Origin: Apostichopus californicus
Lineage: Eukaryota; Echinodermata; Holothuroidea; Aspidochirotida; Stichopodidae
Assembly (NCBI GenBank): GCA_020650975.1
Contig: JAIPMN010002148.1
Span: 1 to 34,820 of the forward strand
Length of the DNA stretch: 34,820 nucleotides
Direction of reading: 5' to 3'
Shown: piece by piece, positions 13,016 through 22,100 of the stretch
How positions within the stretch are numbered: position 1 is the first letter of the stretch
Layout: the number at the start of each line of letters is the position of its first letter
The notes under the pieces: model-generated
The model's database searches: none
Told to the model about the DNA's origin: nothing
The model's input: the letters and a program-made list of their open reading frames with translations, nothing else
Program-made: the position numbers and the translations under genes

Positions 13016-13841
13016 CAAAGTATCTCTTTCGAGATCCGGCTTTTGGAATCACAAATGAATTTGAGTTGGTTAGCATCATGTTTGATCTCTAGAGTAAGGC
13101 AAAATATGTCACCAAAAACAGAACTAGTATTGTTCGATACAGGTGACAAACGCCTACAGTGGAATTACAACCTTCCTTACCCATTTCGAACCTCTGGACA
13201 TACAAACAGCGTCCATAGCCTAGTGGTTAGGGTGTCCGCGTACAGAGGGGGAGACCCGGGTCCGAATCCCGGTGGAGGCTGGAAGTTTTTTCACTGTTCT
13301 TGATTTTCCAACTCATTACGATTTTCAATTATATATATATATATAGATATATATATATATGTCTATCTGTCGAGCAGAAGATTTCGAAATAGAAATTTAA
13401 TAAATCCTTTCCTTAATTTGATCCAATTAATGATTGAAAGTTGCATGCATATTATGAACACTAAATTTTTATTTTTTTATTTCATTTTTTGGCCATCTTC
13501 CTGACTAGCCAAAAAACCCAAAATCACTGTAAGTGTAAATGTTATTACTGTTTACCTCATTTGTGATCCTTGTGGAAATGAGTTTATTTTCACAATGACT
13601 TAGTCAGAGAAGGGGTTTCCTTTTCTAAACTGACCTGCATTTGTGGAAATTGGGGGATGTGGATCGGGGTGGCCAGGGATGGAGATTGTAGAGGAAGATG
13701 GAGTGATAATATAAAAAAGTTTGAATCATTGCTATTTCTCTTTTCCCCCAGGTTCAAGTTCAATTAAAGAAGAACGGTGACAGCACAGTTGGAACAAAGC
13801 AGCTCAGGATAACTGAAATATTGGACACTGAGAACTCGTAA
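907..13841 (+). CDS. SLIRP: SLIRP, SRA stem-loop-interacting RNA-binding protein (3' part of gene)
   Basis: Three spliced exons, 907-965, 10508-10615 and 13752-13841, encode the last 85 or so residues of a single-RRM protein. The phases join cleanly: the first exon starts with two bases of a split codon and ends at a codon boundary, and the next two are in phase 0. Read in order, the protein has ELREYFAQYGTVKACRVAF, then DQKTGFSKGFGFIGFS with a full RNP1 motif (KGFGFIGF), then HVMDGQKVQVQLKK. This follows human SLIRP (LKEHFAQFGHVRRC, FDKETGF, HIIDGVKVQV) block by block. RNP2 and the mitochondrial targeting N-terminus would be in exon(s) left of the window. In vertebrates SLIRP binds LRPPRC and stabilises mitochondrial mRNAs. 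The C-terminal tail after the RRM (TKQLRITEILDTENS) does not resemble the human tail. Another small RRM protein is possible but less likely. Confidence 0.85.
1123..1668. mobile_element. Foldback element with arms of about 195 bp
   Basis: The segments 1123-1318 and 1469-1668 are long inverted repeats of each other. Shared landmarks include GATATGTTAAAGAGG, CATTCAATTCCTATGTAC, GAGATATTGACAGTTGAAGT and AGCAAACAGGTGTGATGTCA. About 150 bp of AT-rich spacer separates them. No coding capacity is seen, so this is a non-autonomous element. Target duplications were not identified. The arms differ by scattered substitutions and small indels, which indicates an old insertion. Confidence 0.8.
2100..2490. 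repeat. Decayed second copy of the foldback family
   Basis: Bases 2119-2200 resemble the left arm of the element at 1123 (GGTGAAAT, GCATGCAATTCCTA, then a TTGAAATTGTCAC-like stretch). Bases 2408-2480 match its right arm (TTTGTCAGTGTGCA, TATCACACCTGTTTGCTTCA). The interior is unlike the first copy. Confidence 0.6.
2500..2830. repeat. Low-complexity G/C and (CCCT)n tracts
   Basis: The stretch holds a G run at 2695-2703 and a CCCTCCCT tract at 2748-2810. Open frames on both strands here simply translate the simple repeat and are not genes. Confidence 0.75.
2831..3776 (+). other. SLIRP intron, nothing recognised
   Basis: AT-rich unique-looking intron sequence. I see no exon with matching phase and no clear repeat. 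Confidence 0.5.
3777..4017. mobile_element. Short terminal-inverted-repeat element (hAT-like MITE)
   Basis: The left end CAGGCACGGATCCAAGAG and the reverse complement of the right end, CAGGGGCGAATCCAGGAG, agree at 14 of 18 positions. The G-rich block and the stretch from GTGAACACC through CCCCTTTTCAACCTCC are shared with a fragment at 9291-9385. No target duplication is visible, so the copy is old. The superfamily call rests only on end style. Confidence 0.55.
4018..4687 (+). other. SLIRP intron, nothing recognised
   Basis: AT-rich intron between two mobile elements, with no exon, repeat or RNA gene seen. Confidence 0.5.
4688..5385 (-). mobile_element. Solo LTR of a Ty3/gypsy-like retrotransposon
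   Basis: The LTR is 4693-5380 (688 bp). It is bounded by the inverted ends TGTCACG and CGTGACA and flanked by a perfect 5-bp duplication GACGT at 4688-4692 and 5381-5385. In minus orientation it has a TATA box (TATAAAAG, 5202-5209 on the complement) and downstream an AATAAA signal (complement of 4763-4768), the expected U3-R order. No internal coding region is present, as expected after recombination between two LTRs. The perfect duplication and intact ends suggest a fairly young fossil. The family assignment is from the TGTCACG ends and 5-bp duplication. Confidence 0.85.
5386..6613 (+). other. SLIRP intron with a G-rich tract
   Basis: Mostly unremarkable AT-rich intron. At 5633-5684 the + strand has a run of G3-G6 blocks that could fold as a G-quadruplex. 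The open frame at 5857-6186 lacks splice-phase or similarity support. Confidence 0.5.
6614..8580. mobile_element. Array-bearing non-autonomous element, long copy
   Basis: The head is AAGGAATCTATGCGATGGTG followed by a GT microsatellite and GACACTTGCTTGTAAA. Then comes a diverged tandem array with period near 145 bp: AGGTCA-type anchors sit at 6786, 6929, 7077, 7220, 7364 and 7515. A tail shared with 33480-33872 follows, including CAATATTAAAGACCT, GGCTGAGAGGGTTTTCC and ACACATTTTCCTC. The short copy at 33383 lacks the array. Head, central tandem repeats and tail recall Helentron-associated elements (HINE/DINE type), but I cannot show the diagnostic ends. Confidence 0.7.
8007..8272. mobile_element. 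MITE nested in the array-bearing element
   Basis: The ends are CAGGGATGCCAG and CTGGTATCCCTG, inverted with one mismatch. Directly outside both is CTTATTA (8000-8006 and 8273-8279), a 7-bp duplication that may be 8 bp with one change. The related copy at 33545-33552 has the uninterrupted site (GTCCTCATTAGTGC). CAGGGATG ends suggest hAT. The element is non-coding, 266 bp. Confidence 0.85.
8680..8719 (-). ncRNA. Hammerhead-ribozyme-like motif
   Basis: Read on the minus strand: GCCT, CTGAAGA, a helix GATCC/GGATT with loop TGCTA, then GAAACGTC and AGGC. The strand GCCT pairs with AGGC (helix I), and ACGT could form helix III in a dimer. One extra A lies between the CTGAAGA core and helix II, and the last pair of helix II here is G-T. 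Activity is doubtful. Confidence 0.5.
8819..8858 (+). ncRNA. Hammerhead-ribozyme-like motif, inverted arm
   Basis: Same motif as at 8680-8719, on the + strand, with helix II GATCC/GGATC intact but ACATC in place of ACGTC, which breaks the palindromic helix III. Confidence 0.45.
8888..10507 (+). other. SLIRP intron with one repeat fragment
   Basis: Bases 9291-9385 (a CATCTAGGGGTGGGGAAGG-like start, a G run, then CACCCCTCTTTCAACCTC) match the 5' half of the element at 3777-4017. The remainder shows no exon or repeat I can name. Confidence 0.5.
10508..10615 (+). CDS. SLIRP: SLIRP exon: RNP1 and alpha-2 of the RRM
   Basis: Acceptor TTCTTGACAG and donor GTGTGT enclose 36 whole codons, DQKTGFSKGFGFIGF... 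to ...HVMDGQK. KGFGFIGF is a complete RNP1 octamer. The donor is GTGTGT rather than GTAAGT, and a MITE begins 11 bases further on. Confidence 0.88.
10619..10950. mobile_element. hAT-like MITE next to a SLIRP splice donor
   Basis: The ends are CAGGCGCGTAGCCAAGG at 10627 and, inverted, CAGGCGTGTAGCCAGG ending near 10941. The 8-bp sequence TGTATATA lies directly outside at 10619-10626 and 10942-10949. Poly-G/C blocks lie just inside both ends. AT repeats around the site leave the duplication boundary uncertain by two bases. Confidence 0.8.
10951..11408 (+). other. SLIRP intron, nothing recognised
   Basis: Intron between the MITE and the minisatellite, with no exon or repeat seen. Confidence 0.5.
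11409..11640. repeat. 19-bp minisatellite, about 12 copies
   Basis: The unit is CTGATCTATTGTTATCTAC. Copies differ by one to four substitutions (TTCTCTAC, CATATACA, GTAAATAC variants) and one carries a 2-bp insertion (CTCCTAATC). Confidence 0.92.
11641..12870 (+). other. SLIRP intron, nothing firmly recognised
   Basis: No exon in a usable phase. The frames at 11740-11997 (-) and 12337-12543 (+) have no splice context or family similarity that I can see. Confidence 0.5.
12881..13387. mobile_element. Element with inverted (AT)n ends enclosing a tRNA-like unit
   Basis: CTCGACAGATAGAC at 12971-12984 and GTCTATCTGTCGAG at 13361-13374 are inverted repeats, each continued inward by an (AT)n tract. 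In addition, GTC(T)TATCTGTCGAGCAGAAGATTTC occurs as a direct repeat near 12884 and at 13361. The element class is not recognised. Open frames across this interval read through the AT tract and are not genes. Confidence 0.65.
13209..13291 (+). repeat. tRNA-like sequence (SINE head or tRNA pseudogene)
   Basis: An A-box-like TAGCCTAGTGG and a B-box GGTCCGAATCC are properly spaced. GCGTCCA pairs with TGGAGGC as an acceptor stem with one mismatch, and CCGGG/CCCGG forms the T arm. The anticodon stem has one G-G mismatch, with loop GTACAGA (position 34-36 would read ACA). A TTTTTT Pol III terminator follows at 13286-13291. The mismatches and the position inside a repeat favour a SINE or pseudogene over a working tRNA. 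Confidence 0.7.
13388..13751 (+). other. SLIRP last intron, nothing recognised
   Basis: AT-rich intron ending in the pyrimidine tract and acceptor TTTTCCCCCAG. Confidence 0.6.
13752..13841 (+). CDS. SLIRP: SLIRP last coding exon
   Basis: Acceptor CCCCCAG, then 29 codons VQVQLKKNGDSTVGTK... to ...DTENS and TAA at 13839-13841. VQVQ is the beta-4 strand of the RRM; the tail of about 20 residues is variable. Confidence 0.85.
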   Translation, partial: VQVQLKKNGDSTVGTKQLRITEILDTENS

Positions 13842-14580
13842 GAGAACGTTTTATGGCATCACACAAGGAATGGAACGTGAAAGAGAGAGAGACGGAGAGA
13901 GAGAGATTATCTCGTAAAATGAGGAAGAGATATTCTTGAGGAATAGAGACGAGTTGAACTATGCTTCCGGAGGATTGTGATTTTTGTCTTCTTCCAATTT
14001 TACAATTTGCTTTTCTGGAAGAAGAGATTTATGGAAGGAAGCAACATATGCAGAGAACAGCCCTATCTATTACAATGTTTATTACAGTTGAATACGTATT
14101 ACAGAGAATTTATGATTTATGTGGTTTCCCATTTGCTGCAAATAGGTGGAGTGAGTGATGGTCAGAGAGTTGGAGGATTGTTCATAAATGTCTGTGATTG
14201 AAGGTCTGTGATTTAAAATATGACACATCAGAGTTTCATTAAAGCAAGAATAAGTACCACATGGGGGGGGGGGGGGCGGGGGTGAGCTATGATACCACAG
14301 TTTCAACTTTCACATTATACTCACTTTTGAAATTGAAACTTGTATAAAATTTTCCAACTTTGGACCTTAACAAGTCATTCTGACTTGACATTGACAATAA
14401 TTGACATAGGTGAGTGTGAATTCAGGACAACATTTCATCTTTCCTCCCACTCCCTCTCCCTTCCCTCTCCCCCCCCCCTTTTCAAACACTTCTCAGCCTA
14501 TTCCCAGCTAATTTACATTTTTGTTATCTGTATGTTGCAATGGAACATGGAAATAAACAAGGTCTGCTTATCATTGTAGA
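13842..14580 (+). other. SLIRP: SLIRP 3' UTR (predicted)
   Basis: The stretch has a GA-rich tract (13881-13908), a G run (14264-14281), and a C run (14469-14478). Frames here are short and unsupported. The end is set by the poly(A) signal at 14552. Confidence 0.6.
14552..14557 (+). terminator. SLIRP: Poly(A) signal AATAAA for SLIRP
   Basis: AATAAA is followed within 60 bases by a TTTATTTTATTGTGTG stretch, the usual U/GU-rich downstream element. An ATTAAA at 14238-14243 is a weaker alternative. Confidence 0.6.
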
Positions 14581-14869
14581 CAAGATGAATTGAGACTTTA
14601 TTTTATTGTGTGCATTGTTATCACATCATTCCCATAAAAAGGATGAGACACTGTAGTTTGTTGGTCAGTTGAGACAATGCAGCTGTCTCTGTTGCCATAA
14701 CAACAGTTGCTATGATAATACCTTTTGCTCCTAAGTAGGGAGTCTCAGGGGAGTCACCCATGGTGGGTAACCGAGGGTGACAGGAAGTCCATATCTGGTT
14801 GGGGGGGGGGGTTCAAAAGCTGTGTGTTTGTGTGGGTGTTTGTATGTTACATCAACAATTTTGTGTCAA

Positions 14870-15660
14870 AACCTCCCCAAAATGGCTGGGCTGACTTTCC
14901 TCAAACTTGGTAGGAAGGTGCTCCATGATAGAAATTTGTGTCTCACAGACCCTAGGAGCAAAAGGTCAGAGGTTAAATTAAGTAAAAAGTGCTTTCTGCT
15001 ATAACTCCAAGGGGAAATATTGATTTGATATGGAATATCCACAGGTATAATAGGAATGTCAGGGTCTATCAAACTATGTGGGTAACAAGTCAACATCACT
15101 GTCAAATATATCTTTTTAGTGCAATTTTGTGTTAAAAACTCCTAATTTTATCCCCTCAAACATGGTAGGCAGACCCCAGAGTGAAAGGTCAGAGGTCAAA
15201 TTAAGTGAAAAGCAAGTTTGGTATAATTTCAAGAGGAGATATTGAATTGACATGCAACCTTCACAGGTATAATGGGATTGTCAAGTTTTCCCAAAATGAA
15301 TGGTTACCATGGTAACAGGTCAAAGTCAACTTAAGGTTGTATGTCAAACTAGGCATAAGGCGACATATTGCTATAACTAGAAGGGAAAGTATTGAATTGA
15401 CTTCCAACCTTCACAAATGTAATGAATATGTCAAGTACTATCAAAATGTGTGGTAACGAAGGTCAAAGGCCTACATCAGAAGTAAAAGATCAGAGTAGTC
15501 AAAATGTACCTTTGCCTTTTTTCCAAAGGGAAGCATTGAATTGACTTTCACGGGTATAATAGGAATTTTAAGTAATATCAAAATGGGTGGTCGCTATGGT
15601 AACAAATGTGAATTTTCAGAGTTCAAAATAAGCAAGAAGGGACTTTTTGCTACAACCTTA
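14870..15660. repeat. Second diverged tandem array, about 150-bp units
   Basis: Anchors of the type GCTATAACTCCAAGGG(G)AAATATTGA(A)TTGA recur near 14998, 15221, 15371, 15519 and (partial) 15650. Between them are blocks like CACAGGTATAATAGGAATGTCA and GGTCAGAGGTCA (for example 15186). A GT-rich head (14820-14850) precedes the array, as in the arrays at 71 and 6614. Unit sequence differs from those two arrays, so it is at most a distant relative. Confidence 0.7.
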
Positions 15661-18600
15661 AGGGTTAAAAAATATTTTGTGACGCGCCGAACGCGCTAGA
15701 TTGCTGACTTCTATATACTTCTTAAACACAAACAGGTGATCCCAGTGCATTGCGCAACAGCGTGTTTTTCACAAGAGCGTGTTCGTATGCACTTTATGAA
15801 GAAGCTAAGTAGCGAAGATGCTTTCCTCAAGTTTGATATGAAGATGTCCCGCGCTAGGGACTTTTGCCTTTAATACCTTCACGATGAAAGGTCAATTGAA
15901 AGAAGAACAGGTACTTTTTGCTATGAATACAATGACAAATGTCGTTAATACTTAATATAAAGCTACGATAAATATGACTGAAGTTTTGCCAACTTATCTT
16001 AGTACATAAGACAATTAGCATGTTTAATTCTGCTTTCGTAAGTTTTGTCTTCAACGTTATGTCTCGTGTTGTTGTGAAGTATACACATACTCAATAGAAG
16101 TTAGCATCCACTAACAGCATATATTAAAAAAAAAACACAGTTCTTAAAAATAGTGGGCAGCAATTCTAAATAAGTACTAACTGTAACAATCAAAGGTGAT
16201 ATATTTATGTCATAATACAAAAGTGATGACTGACGACAAGTGGTAAAAGTACAAATGGTGTCTTGTTCAGTGCGACGTTCTCAAATAGGGGTGTGATATT
16301 TAAATTGTTATGAAGCTCATAAATTATTCATGATAGTGATGTTGTTGTTATATGTAACACCATGGATTGCCTTCCTTTTTGAATTATGCTGATATGATAA
16401 CCCATTGTTTACTTGTCATTTGCATGTCACGTAGCTTGTAGGTTATTCAGTTCCTCTTATTGTTGCTTTAAGTTTCAAAGCCTTGTTTACATAAAAGTCA
16501 CAAATGATTTACTTACGAAAGAAATGATTTTGTTTGGTGTGGTAACTGATCAAATATATTGTAATATCCTGAAAGTGTTATATATGCTTGAAAATATGTC
16601 ACTTCCAAGTTCTATTGCAAAGAGGTGGGAAATTCCCAGGCATTCTAAATTGGAAATGAATATTTACTTATGTACCATATAATCAATCTCTTTACTTTTC
16701 AAGTCGTGTGCAGAACATACATTCTTAAACCGGGGACCGGGTAGGGTATTAGGCACAGTGGCAAGTGGCCCCTCCCAGTTGTGTGAAATGATCACAAGTA
16801 CCCATTTCTTTACATTGGAAGTTCTCTTTTATGTTAATGACAGCAACCCCTTCCAATTTTTGTAGTGGTTAAGTGCCCTTTTGCTTAATAAATTTCCACA
16901 ACAAATAATTTGTAATTAAGAAATGCAGTTTGCTAAAGAAAGAAAAAAACATTCAATGCCCCGGAATTTGTAGAAGAGAATTCACAGAGGAACTAGTTTG
17001 TTTGGATGTTTCAATGTGATTTTGTGGTTACTCTCTCACATGAATGTCAAACGTCCCACTGCCCTTCGAAGCTTTTATCCCTCCAGATTGAGTCATCTTC
17101 AATCGCCTCTTTCTCTTATATTTTTTTTCTTTTTTCTTTAATCTTAACTTCCCTCACATACCATCTGTGGCAGTGACGTGCACGGGAATTCAATGGAATT
17201 CCCCGACTGATTTAAGTAGGGGATAAACCTTTATGGAAAGGCCAGAGGTGGATTCCGGATTATTTAAAGAGGGGTGTAAATATGGGTTCCCTGAAACCAA
17301 CTTCCATATAAGTTCAACCACATGTGACATTGTTTAGACAATGAATTAGGGCTTTAATTATATAGGTCTAAACACAAAGTTTGTACACGCTTAGAGATAC
17401 CTTTGGATATTTTATGAGGTTGAAATGGGACTCAGGGGAGGGTTACACCGCCCCACACCCCTGCGCCCATGTTTGATGACGTCCTAGGGCTTGAGGTGTG
17501 GTCTACTTCTTGCATGTTTGAAGCGTAAAATAAATTTAAAAAATTCTTAGATTGAACATTTAATGCTTTTAATCGGCATCCTCCTGGCGTAAATTAGAGG
17601 AATTCAATTTTCTTGTAGCCTACCTCTCAACTTTTGACATAGTATGTTGGTGAAAATTGTTTGACTGGAGAGAAATACAATCTAGCTATGCATCCGTGGA
17701 GACATTTACAGTCCACTAGCCAATTTAGGCTGTCCGTCTTTATGATATTGCTATTTGAAGATGCTGCAAGTTTGTAGCAAAAGTAAACAGATCAGTGAAT
17801 ATACAGATTGATAATTTTAAAATTTCTCTATTTCTGGTGCCTACATTTTTTGGCACACAGGCTATTGATTGATCTTGGATCATTTGATAGCCTGCTTGCG
17901 TCCAGCTAAAGGACTGTGCTGTGACGTTTTTCAGTTTAGTGTCGTTGGAAAATACAACCAAAGCATTCTTAAAACCATTTACACTTCTGGAATACAAATG
18001 AATTTGGTGTGATAATAATATGATGAACCAAATTTAGTACTAAATTGGATGAGAATTTAGGCAGGAATAAGATAATATTTTGTTTTCAATCTAAGGATGT
18101 ATATACAATACTTTTCTTCTATTTGTATATTTCGACGAAGCGCCCTCTATTCATTACAACGAATTGCCATACAACGCGTGAAAATAGACGGAAAGCAGAT
18201 CTAAGCTACCACGATATTACTTCTCCGAGGAAAACTGCAACTTAAAAGGTTCACTGCGTTTTTGCGATCATTGAATCATATTTAAAACCCATCACATTAA
18301 CACGATGGTATCTGATTTTATCGTTTACGTGTATTATCTAGTTAATTTTGAATGTAAAACGTGTGATTCGCATATGTTAAGTGATGTCTATCCTAACGTT
18401 ATGGGTTTAAGTGAGAAACGAATCCTAAGCTAGTCTTCGTACTGAACGTAATGACAAATTACAAAATATTAAGCAACTGTATCTTTTAAGTGTAAGTCAG
18501 TAACTGTAGGCCTAGATTTAGTCATAACAGCTAGAACTAAATAATCTAGTGGCTAACCCATGTATGGTAAGATTTAAACATGAAATTCCTAGTTTAATAA

Positions 18601-19010
18601 CGTCTGCTGACAATTTCAAAGTGAAAACATCTCCTAGGCCTAGGTACTTAGCAGATATTTATAATATGCCACACATGACTTGGTGATGTCACTAATCATC
18701 CTTTGCGAGATGGACACCAGTCTATTGCAGAGTACCGATGTAGATTTAGATCAGTAACTAGGCCTAGTATTTTAGTAACTCTAAATTTTCATACAATCTA
18801 GGCTAGGCAATTAATAATAATTCAACTAGCCTAGTAATACTGCCTGCAGTAACACAACTCATTATATTGACATACCATTCCAGCAGTACGGAAAGTATTA
18901 GATTAGGCCTACAACCAGTAGGAGTTAAGTGGTTTTTGCATGTTGCAAAATTAGATAGGCCATCCCCTTTTATTAATGTAATAAGATTTTTATTATGTTA
19001 TTTTGCGCAG
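15661..19010. other. Intergenic and probable RBM25 5' noncoding region
   Basis: No coding exon was found. Two CpG-rich patches stand out against a CpG-poor background: about 15675-15860 (GACGCGCCGAACGCGCTAG and following) and about 18130-18450 (GAAGCGCCC, AACGCGTG, GCGTTTTTGCGATC). The second is the better candidate for the RBM25 promoter and 5' UTR exon because it is nearer and on the expected side. Frames at 16413-16682 (+) and 17740-17997 (-) have no recognisable similarity. Confidence 0.5.
18507..18911. repeat. Cluster of TAGGCCTA-type palindromes
   Basis: TAGGCCTA at 18507 and 18904, CCTAGGCCTAGG at 18633-18644 and CTAGGCCTAG at 18758-18767, plus looser CTAGGCTAGG and CTAGCCTAG nearby. 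The motif also forms the core of the satellite at 34220. Confidence 0.7.
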
Positions 19011-19159
19011 GTACTTCTGGTCGTTCATCGTCAACTTATTTCCGTGGTGACTTTATAGAAATATGTCGTTTCCAGGGAGGCCGGCATTTGGCTTGCCTGG
19101 GTTTGCTGCTGTACCAGGAGCAATGGCAGGTGGTGGTCCGTTCAACCCACACATGCCAG
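19011..19159 (+). CDS. RBM25: RBM25 first coding exon
   Basis: Acceptor TTTTGCGCAG, 52 bases of 5' UTR, then ATG at 19063 and MSFPGRPAFGLPGFAAVP... ending one base into a glycine codon before GTATGC. MSFP is also the start of human RBM25, which fixes the start. A noncoding exon must lie upstream. Confidence 0.9.
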
Positions 19160-22100
19160 GTATGCATACTCAAGATGAAAATGTCTGTATACATTAATTC
19201 TTAGGCATTTTGAGGCTGGTAATGTTAACATTTTTTGTTAAATACTCCAGAAATGATGCTCTCAGAAATCAAGTATTTGAACAGCAATTGATTTCATGCA
19301 GGATATAACTTGACATGTTTACAAATTTGTGATCCTACAATCCCTTAGTTTAAAAGGGGCTCAACAGTATTATGTTGAGGAACATTTCAAATTGAAACAT
19401 GAAATTTCCGTCCAGTCAGAAATTTGGAACAGGTTTCGATTACTTATGGATGATATGATATGGTATTTCAGACTTTATTTTCATGTTGAAAATTTAACCA
19501 TTCTATTCATTAATGCCCATTTTGAGAAGGCATTGGCAATAATGTTAGTACTTGCTTTGTCTTGTAGGTGGAGTGTTTGTTCCTGCAACACAAGTTGGTC
19601 TTATTTCAGCACCACCTGGGGTAAGTTGTAGCTTCAAGATTGCATTAATGAAAATTGTTCCTGTTTTCTTGATTTAAGTAAAAGATTTAGTAAACGATGA
19701 GGTTCTCATTCAAGGTGAATCAAGGACGTCTACTTTTCACTCAGCTTCCAGTAGTACCTTGTTCAACTTTTCATTTCAATATGATACAGAATGGTTCTTA
19801 AATGATTCTTTACGAAGTATGTGAAGCATATGTCTTTCAGTTTTTGTGCAATATTCCCTTCAAGACTTAAACATATGCCAATTGTTTAGTCTGCATGCAG
19901 TTCTTCAGATCTGGAGGTAACGGGCAGGCCTAACACAGTGCTTGTGAAGTATATTTGATAGTTTTTGTAACCAGAACATTTCATTAACTTATTTGTCCAT
20001 GTCTGTAGCTCTTGGATATAACCAGAAGGCTGAAAAGTATTGCATGGTCCAGTTGATCTGAAGGTTGATCATTGCCAGCATGTGGTGTCTCCTATAAACC
20101 AGCTTCCTTGATACATTAGCACTTAACCTAAGAATATTCATCTCATGATCTTTTGTCAATTTTTCAGCTTGAAATTTAGTAAATAAAGCCTGATGTATAG
20201 ATTGCCTATTGTATTGGTTGTTTCTCTTAGTGAGATGTCAATTATTGTGTTGTTTCTCAGCTTTTTGAATATTTTGTTTCATGTCAGGGTATCATTGCCA
20301 GGACAGCAGCGTCCATGCATCTGAGGAACAACCAGCCTCCACCGATACCTCCCAAACCGGCTGAGACTGTAAGTGCAATCCTTCAAGGAGGTCATTTGCT
20401 GTGTTTCATGATTGATCCTGGGTGGATTATGCTAAAGATTATATTTGACAGTCAAAAGGAGGTTACAAAGTTACTCTGATCAGTACTTGCTCTGAACTTA
20501 CTGAAGAAATGAACACTTTCATCAACTTGGATAGAAAGTATATGAGCATTTTATATGAGTTATTTTCATACGTGGAATTTGTTGTTCTCTTACAGTCCAC
20601 CCATAGTTTTTTTTTTCTCAGAATATTTCTTCGGGTATAAGGTTACAGAGAGGCATTTACAGTCCATAGTTACAGTCCATATGTTTATGATGGGAAAATT
20701 AATTATGGTAATTCCTTAATCTAAATAACAACATTTAATGTATCCATAGAAGCTCCCATGTTAGATTTTGATACTTTTCATAATAGGGAGGATTGATATG
20801 GAGTATACTTCCTGGTAATCTGTTTGTATTTTGTCTGCGCCAGAATCACTTACAACTTGGTTTGTTTGTTTTCAATCACTTTCAGAAGGAGCCAGAGAAA
20901 AGTGACGGAGGCCCGGAAGCACCCAAGACCACTGTCTTTGTAGGAAATATATCAGAGAAAGCTCCTGATGTTTTAATTCGACAACTGCTGGCGGTAAGCT
21001 TTTACCTTAATGGTTCTGTTACTACTCCTCTTTTTATGGTACACACATAGCCAACAAAATAACCACCTGTGTCTCTTGCTTCAATTATTTAAAACTTGTA
21101 TACAAAAAGACAAATTTGTAGCTATATGTGTACCTTCATATATATTGACTATGATTATGGTATTGATTATTGATAATGTGTACCTTGATTATTGATTATG
21201 ATATGATATGATCATCTTATATTGATTATTGATATGTGTACCTTGATTATAGGTACTGTGATTATGAGCATCTGTGTGCTGACATGTAGACAGGGTACGA
21301 ACAAGTTTTGGTGGCGGCAGATTTGCAGCGCATTTTCACCTCTTACAAGTGCTAGATAACTTTTCCTACAGAGATTTAGCTGTTATAATGGAACCGCAAA
21401 CTCAGAGCCAAAATGAGTAACCGGATTAAGTCTGATAGAAACCTATGGATCAGTATATCTAGGATTAGTAATGTACATCCATGACCGTGGCTCCCTAAGA
21501 ATTTTAAAACTTTGGAAATTTCAGGTTTGCTTAGTGATATCTACCTTTCGCAGCATGTGGTACTCAAGGCGGTAACTTGTCAAAATGCAGGTTCTGTGTT
21601 CTCATGGTTGTCATTAGACTCATATCATGGTTATTTTATTATTTTATTCGCTACTCTCTTGAATGATTTAGGGTTTACAGCACGGAAGGTTTAAATGTAT
21701 GTTTTAGTTTTAGTATCGTGTTTTATGTCCTCAGAGATGTGGAATAGTACTGAATTGGAAACGTGTCCAAGGAGCCTCAGGCAACCTTCAAGCGTTTGGA
21801 TTTTGTGAGTACAAAGAGCCGGAGAATACACTGAGGGCAATAAGACTGTTGCATGAATTGACTCTTGGCGATAAAAACCTCCTGGTAAGTACACTTAACG
21901 GACTGGTACGAATAAAATCCCCCTCTTTGTCGCCCTCACCGAATATATTTATCCCGCAAGAAAGTTGATTGGGGGGTCCTTAAATCCTTAAATTAGTATG
22001 TGCAACCACTCAGTTTGAAAATAAACTTAAACCAAGTTTGTGGGAAACACAAAAAGCTTTCGGGGAGAAAACTCGGTCGGAAACAAAATCTTAGTCCAAC

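Noticed and set aside
12787-13092. Open frames of 101 and 85 residues on opposite strands
   Set aside because: They cross an (AT)n tract coding for IYIYIY and lie in a repeat element.
13209-13280. Functional tRNA gene
   Set aside because: Mismatches in acceptor and anticodon stems, an unusual ACA anticodon and a repeat setting favour a SINE or pseudogene.
17235-17475. Possible further terminal-inverted-repeat element (GGTGGATTCCGGA start, C-rich end)
   Set aside because: The proposed ends do not pair convincingly and no duplication is visible.
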